DNA from: Oscillospiraceae bacterium
GTDB lineage: Bacteria; Bacillota; Clostridia; Oscillospirales; Oscillospiraceae
Direction: 5' to 3'
Assembly: GCA_009777775.1 (NCBI GenBank)
Contig: WRLE01000016.1
Location: 1-64,000 of the forward strand
Length of the DNA stretch: 64,000 nucleotides
The notes beneath the pieces were generated by a model. It saw only the letters and a program-made list of their open reading frames with translations. It did not search any database and was not told the origin of the DNA. A program made the position numbers and the translations under genes. This document shows positions 61,751 through 64,000 of this stretch, piece after piece. How positions within the stretch are numbered: position 1 is the stretch's first letter; each line of letters starts with the position of its first letter.

Positions 61751-62448
61751 TTTACCGCAATGATAGAACGAGCCTTGCTATATGCGGAACAATCCCTTGC
61801 CAGCGGAGCGAGGCGCGGGGACACCATGGAAAAGGTGATCTCGACAATGCCAAGGGTAATAGTAGTGAATTTGTTAGAAAAAGCACTTCGGGTATCGGGC
61901 GGATACCATCAAATCGTTGAGATGCTTTACCGCGAACCCCCCTACCAACGAGCGACGGACAGGCTACAGGTACACAACCTCGAGCTTGACAAATACAGAC
62001 AAAACGAAAAGCAGTTCCGGAGACCCCGCTGGAATGCTGGCTGACGGCGATATGTAGATCACAGGACGAGAAGAAGCCATTGACGGAGGTGGTGAAAATG
62101 GACCCGAAACTGAAGGAACTATATGACAGCGACCCCGGGTTCGCCCAATTCGTTGAACGGCACGGGCTAGTCGCTTCGATGCCGGAATTGCGCAAGGCGT
62201 ATCGGCGATGGGAATACGATATTATGCTGGACAGGCTCGATGAAGAGCGCAGGAACGAGGAAGTAAATATGCGCGTTGCTGAAGGCGAAGCAAGAGGCAA
62301 AGCAGAAGGAATTGCATGGACTCAGGTGGAAATAGCGAAAAAAGCTTTTGCAGATAATAAGCTGGGTGCTAGCGAGTCTGACATCGTTGATCTGTTGAAA
62401 TCATTTGGTATCCCCGACGACATCATTGACGAGGCTCGAAAAAACTAA
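61751..62448 (+). pseudogene. remnant of an Rpn-family (PD-(D/E)XK) nuclease gene
   Basis: Two overlapping-frame pieces resemble Rpn-family proteins. 61760-62044 encodes ALLYAEQSLASG...MPRVIVVNLLEKAL...ATDRLQVHNLELDKYR, which aligns in order with YYWAREYSSALK...LPRTIIISILNFK...LTDRLCLQYYELPKL of the intact gene at 62870-63769. 62080-62448 encodes a C-terminal helical part with VAEGEARGKAEGIAWTQ and a final LLKSFGIPDDIIDEARK. The N-terminal third is missing and a stop or frameshift separates the pieces. Confidence 0.7.
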
Positions 62449-62512
62449 AAAATTTCCTTTTACTAATCCTAACCCCCTGTTAAATGGCGGGGAGTACTCG
62501 TTTACCTATGAT

Positions 62513-62593
62513 ATGCTATTTGCTTATACAATGGTACTCATTGCAGTTATTGCGCTCTGCTATAAGCTTTTTCGCAGAAAAAGACGCAGATAG
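62513..62593 (+). CDS. possible type I toxin-like small hydrophobic peptide, 26 aa
   Basis: An ATG-led frame encodes one membrane span followed by a very basic end: MLFAYTMVLIAVIALCYKLF, then six more mostly Arg/Lys residues. The frame is open upstream (SFTYD before the Met), so a longer form is possible, but the only SD-like GGCGGGGAG (62487-62495) is poorly spaced. Holin-like/TxpA-type toxins have this architecture. An antisense promoter and RNA overlap its 3' region. Confidence 0.4.
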   Translation: MLFAYTMVLIAVIALCYKLFRRKRRR

Positions 62594-62599
62594 AAACGT

Positions 62600-62689
62600 A
62601 AAAAACACGAGACGCCTTAGCAACTAAGGCGTCTTGTGTTCGTCAATTGTACGGACCGAGCCGCCCTGCTTAAGCGGCAGTTCCTTTGT
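62600..62689 (-). ncRNA. candidate antisense RNA to the small hydrophobic peptide gene
   Basis: A minus-strand promoter at 62696-62723 would start an RNA near 62689. It would end at a 17-bp hairpin (62604-62640) followed by six U on this strand, about 90 nt long. It ends 7 nt from the peptide stop codon and so would overlap the 3' UTR of the plus-strand mRNA, as in TxpA/RatA-type pairs. Inferred from sequence only. Confidence 0.4.
62604..62640. terminator. 17-bp hairpin, minus-strand terminator
   Basis: AACACGAGACGCCTTAG pairs with CTAAGGCGTCTTGTGTT (one G-U) over a 3-nt loop. A6 at 62600-62605 gives the U run on the minus strand; the plus strand lacks one. Confidence 0.8.
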
Positions 62690-62695
62690 GTTTAA

Positions 62696-62723
62696 TTTAT
62701 CATGTGAGCAGCACCATTGTCAA
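62696..62723 (-). promoter_or_regulatory. minus-strand promoter of the candidate antisense RNA
   Basis: Minus strand TTGACA (62723-62718), 16 nt, GATAAA (62701-62696). Confidence 0.45.
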
Positions 62724-62767
62724 TATTTTTATTTCAAAATATCGTATAATTGATTAATCACACAAAC

Positions 62768-62807
62768 AAACACCCGGAGCTGACCATACAAGCCAGCCCG
62801 GGTGTTT
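62768..62807. terminator. terminator hairpin after the Rpn gene, copy 1
   Basis: AAACACCCGG pairs with CCGGGTGTTT, with T7 following on the plus strand. It is nearly identical to 63937-63979, and the similarity extends past the hairpin to ATGAGT. Confidence 0.85.
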
Positions 62808-62869
62808 TTTTATTATTTGCTATATGAGTTTAGGTCTATGCAGCGACATCGAGTTCGTCTACATCAGAG

Positions 62870-63769
62870 CTATTCGCTTAATTCGCTTTGCTTCTGTAGC
62901 TCGGCGCGCAGCAACTCGATTTCTGCATCTTTCTCCGCAAGTTCCGCGTCTTTATCAGCAAGTTCTGCGTCTTTATCAGCAAGTTCTGCATCTTTCTCCG
63001 CAAGCTCAGCATCTTTTTCATCGACAATGCCTTGCCACTTTTCATCAGTCTCGCGTATCGCTTCGCGCCTAGCATGACCAAGCGCAGAAGCTTCTATGTT
63101 CAGCGCATCTGCACGCATACGCGCAAGCTGCCTGAACTCGTCGGTAGCCGTAACCGCACGGTATGCATCTATTGCTTCTTTCATCACGTCTCCCCCTATA
63201 GCTTCAATTTTCGACAAATCATCTTCTGTCTTCGCGTTGAAGAGCGACAACCATAACAAAAGCTCGTCGTCTGAGTCTTCGACATCGGGAAGCTTTGGCA
63301 ACTCGTAATATTGCAAACAAAGCCTGTCGGTCAGCAATGTATGACGAGTCACTTCAAGGACCATATGCTGTGAAAAATATTCCGAGCAGCTAAACTGCTT
63401 GAAATTGAGAATACTAATGATGATTGTGCGGGGTAAATCAATGTACTCGCCGCCTGCTTTTAACGCCGAAGAATATTCACGAGCCCAATAGTAAAGACTG
63501 CGTTCAGGGAAGTCACCCTCGTTTGAAACTTGAACTTCAAGCCCTATACGGTTGCCATCAACAACCATGGCAATATCAAGACGACAAAGCTTTTCCTCGA
63601 CCACCTCTGGCGGTATATCAGGATTGGTTATGTAAAACTCATTTATACTATCCAATGGAATTCTGAGCATCCCTGCGACAAGTCTTTTAAGCAAGTTCTG
63701 ATTTCGGGTAAACAACCATTTGAATAAGACATCGTTTGTAAATCTGTATTCGAGATCAGGCACAGCCAC
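62870..63769 (-). CDS. Rpn family recombination-promoting nuclease/putative transposase
   Basis: About 299 aa. The PD-(D/E)XK core is readable: YRFTNDVLFKWLF near the N-terminus, EEKLCRLDIAMVVDGNRIGLEVQV (Asp...E-x-Q) about residues 60-83, then YYWAREYSSALKAGGEY and LPRTIIISILNF. The C-terminus is a coiled coil made of five KDAELAE-type heptads. I chose the GTG at 63769 with AAGGA 7 nt upstream; the longer frame from 63811 begins with unrelated hydrophobic codons. Rpn proteins are DNA nucleases that promote RecA-independent recombination and expand as paralogues. The tail heptads are encoded by 21-bp repeats. Confidence 0.85.
   Translation of the reverse strand: MAVPDLEYRFTNDVLFKWLFTRNQNLLKRLVAGMLRIPLDSINEFYITNPDIPPEVVEEKLCRLDIAMVVDGNRIGLEVQVSNEGDFPERSLYYWAREYSSALKAGGEYIDLPRTIIISILNFKQFSCSEYFSQHMVLEVTRHTLLTDRLCLQYYELPKLPDVEDSDDELLLWLSLFNAKTEDDLSKIEAIGGDVMKEAIDAYRAVTATDEFRQLARMRADALNIEASALGHARREAIRETDEKWQGIVDEKDAELAEKDAELADKDAELADKDAELAEKDAEIELLRAELQKQSELSE
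62922..63026 (-). repeat. 21-bp coding tandem repeats (coiled-coil heptads)
   Basis: About five 21-bp units related to TCTGCGTCTTTATCAGCAAG, each encoding one heptad (K/D-A-E-L-A-E/D pattern). In-frame copy-number change would alter the coiled-coil length. Confidence 0.9.
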
Positions 63770-63936
63770 ATCCACTTCCTTGTAGAAAAATAATAACACA
63801 AGCCAAAACAAAACGCAATATCATTTGTAGTGATTGCGTGGCTGACTTTGCTATACTTCCAGTTTACAACACTAGGTGTATCTTGTAAATAATCGTTTGC
63901 TTGCAACTTGTTTGTAATAATTAAATCAATGGTGTT

Positions 63937-63979
63937 AAAACACCCGGAGCTGACCGTTTGAGACAGCCCCGGGTGTTTT
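63937..63979. terminator. terminator hairpin, copy 2
   Basis: AAAACACCCGG pairs with CCGGGTGTTTT. It is the direct-orientation copy of 62768-62807. The window ends 21 bases later in ACATGAGT, matching the flank of copy 1, so another Rpn-type gene probably lies just beyond. Confidence 0.8.
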
Positions 63980-64000
63980 GTTAGTTTTTACTACATGAGT

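Noticed and set aside
62405-62593. Full 62-codon frame as the toxin gene
   Set aside because: Its first half overlaps the end of the Rpn remnant in another frame and has no SD; only the last 26 codons look protein-like.

Overview
The window looks like chromosome of an anaerobic, low-GC Gram-positive bacterium of the class Clostridia. The evidence is a Firmicutes DnaD/DnaC (DnaI-like) primosome pair, HemZ, GatCAB-type genes, a clostridial glg operon that includes GlgD, hybrid cluster protein (Hcp), an [FeFe]-hydrogenase-like sensor kinase, and strong AGGAGG ribosome binding sites. No species can be named from the sequence alone.

Layout. 0-2.9 kb: an AAA-ATPase-like/PD-(D/E)XK protein, a small membrane protein and a divergent XRE regulator. 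3.1-20.3 kb: a visibly more AT-rich accessory island bounded by a perfect 28-bp inverted repeat. It carries two plus-strand modules. Module 1 is a soluble histidine kinase, a receiver-only response regulator, a giant HD + Hsp90-like (GHKL) ATPase, and a polytopic membrane protein split by one in-frame stop. Module 2 is a leader peptide with attenuator-like RNA, a 787-aa protein of unknown family, a ParA/MinD-like ATPase fused to a long C-terminal region, and a 913-aa HD-domain protein with a possible zinc site. I recognise no known system with this gene set; it is the best candidate for something undescribed.

20.3-30.5 kb: topB, a rhomboid protease, hcp, bacteriohemerythrin, a HipA-like kinase, a VOC protein, an SLH/L,D-transpeptidase and a zinc-ribbon membrane protein. 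30.6-41.1 kb (minus strand): a response regulator with HD-GYP, a hydrogenase-like hybrid kinase, an MBL hydrolase, hemZ, a uridine-kinase-like protein, dnaD and dnaC. 41.4-44.4 kb: a FapA/DUF342 protein and a ferredoxin-type aldo/keto reductase. 44.7-57.2 kb (minus strand): tRNA-Pro, then a complete glycogen cluster (malQ, glgP, a GH13 amylase, glgA, glgD, glgC, a four-helix protein, glgB). 57.3-61.5 kb: a GNAT protein, gatC, a GatA-like protein lacking both catalytic serines, and gatB. 61.5-64 kb: decayed and intact Rpn-family nucleases and a possible type I toxin-antitoxin pair.

Repeats are abundant: a dispersed element of about 28-38 bp ending in AAGAATCT, a GC-rich palindromic element (GGCGCG-N10-CGCGCC) arranged with 86/87-bp periods, a seven-unit 16-bp tandem array, and AT-rich arrays of the AATGAATAATGAAC kind between genes. 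Start sites were chosen from visible Shine-Dalgarno (SD) sequences; all functional calls rest on motif recognition by eye, without database searches.
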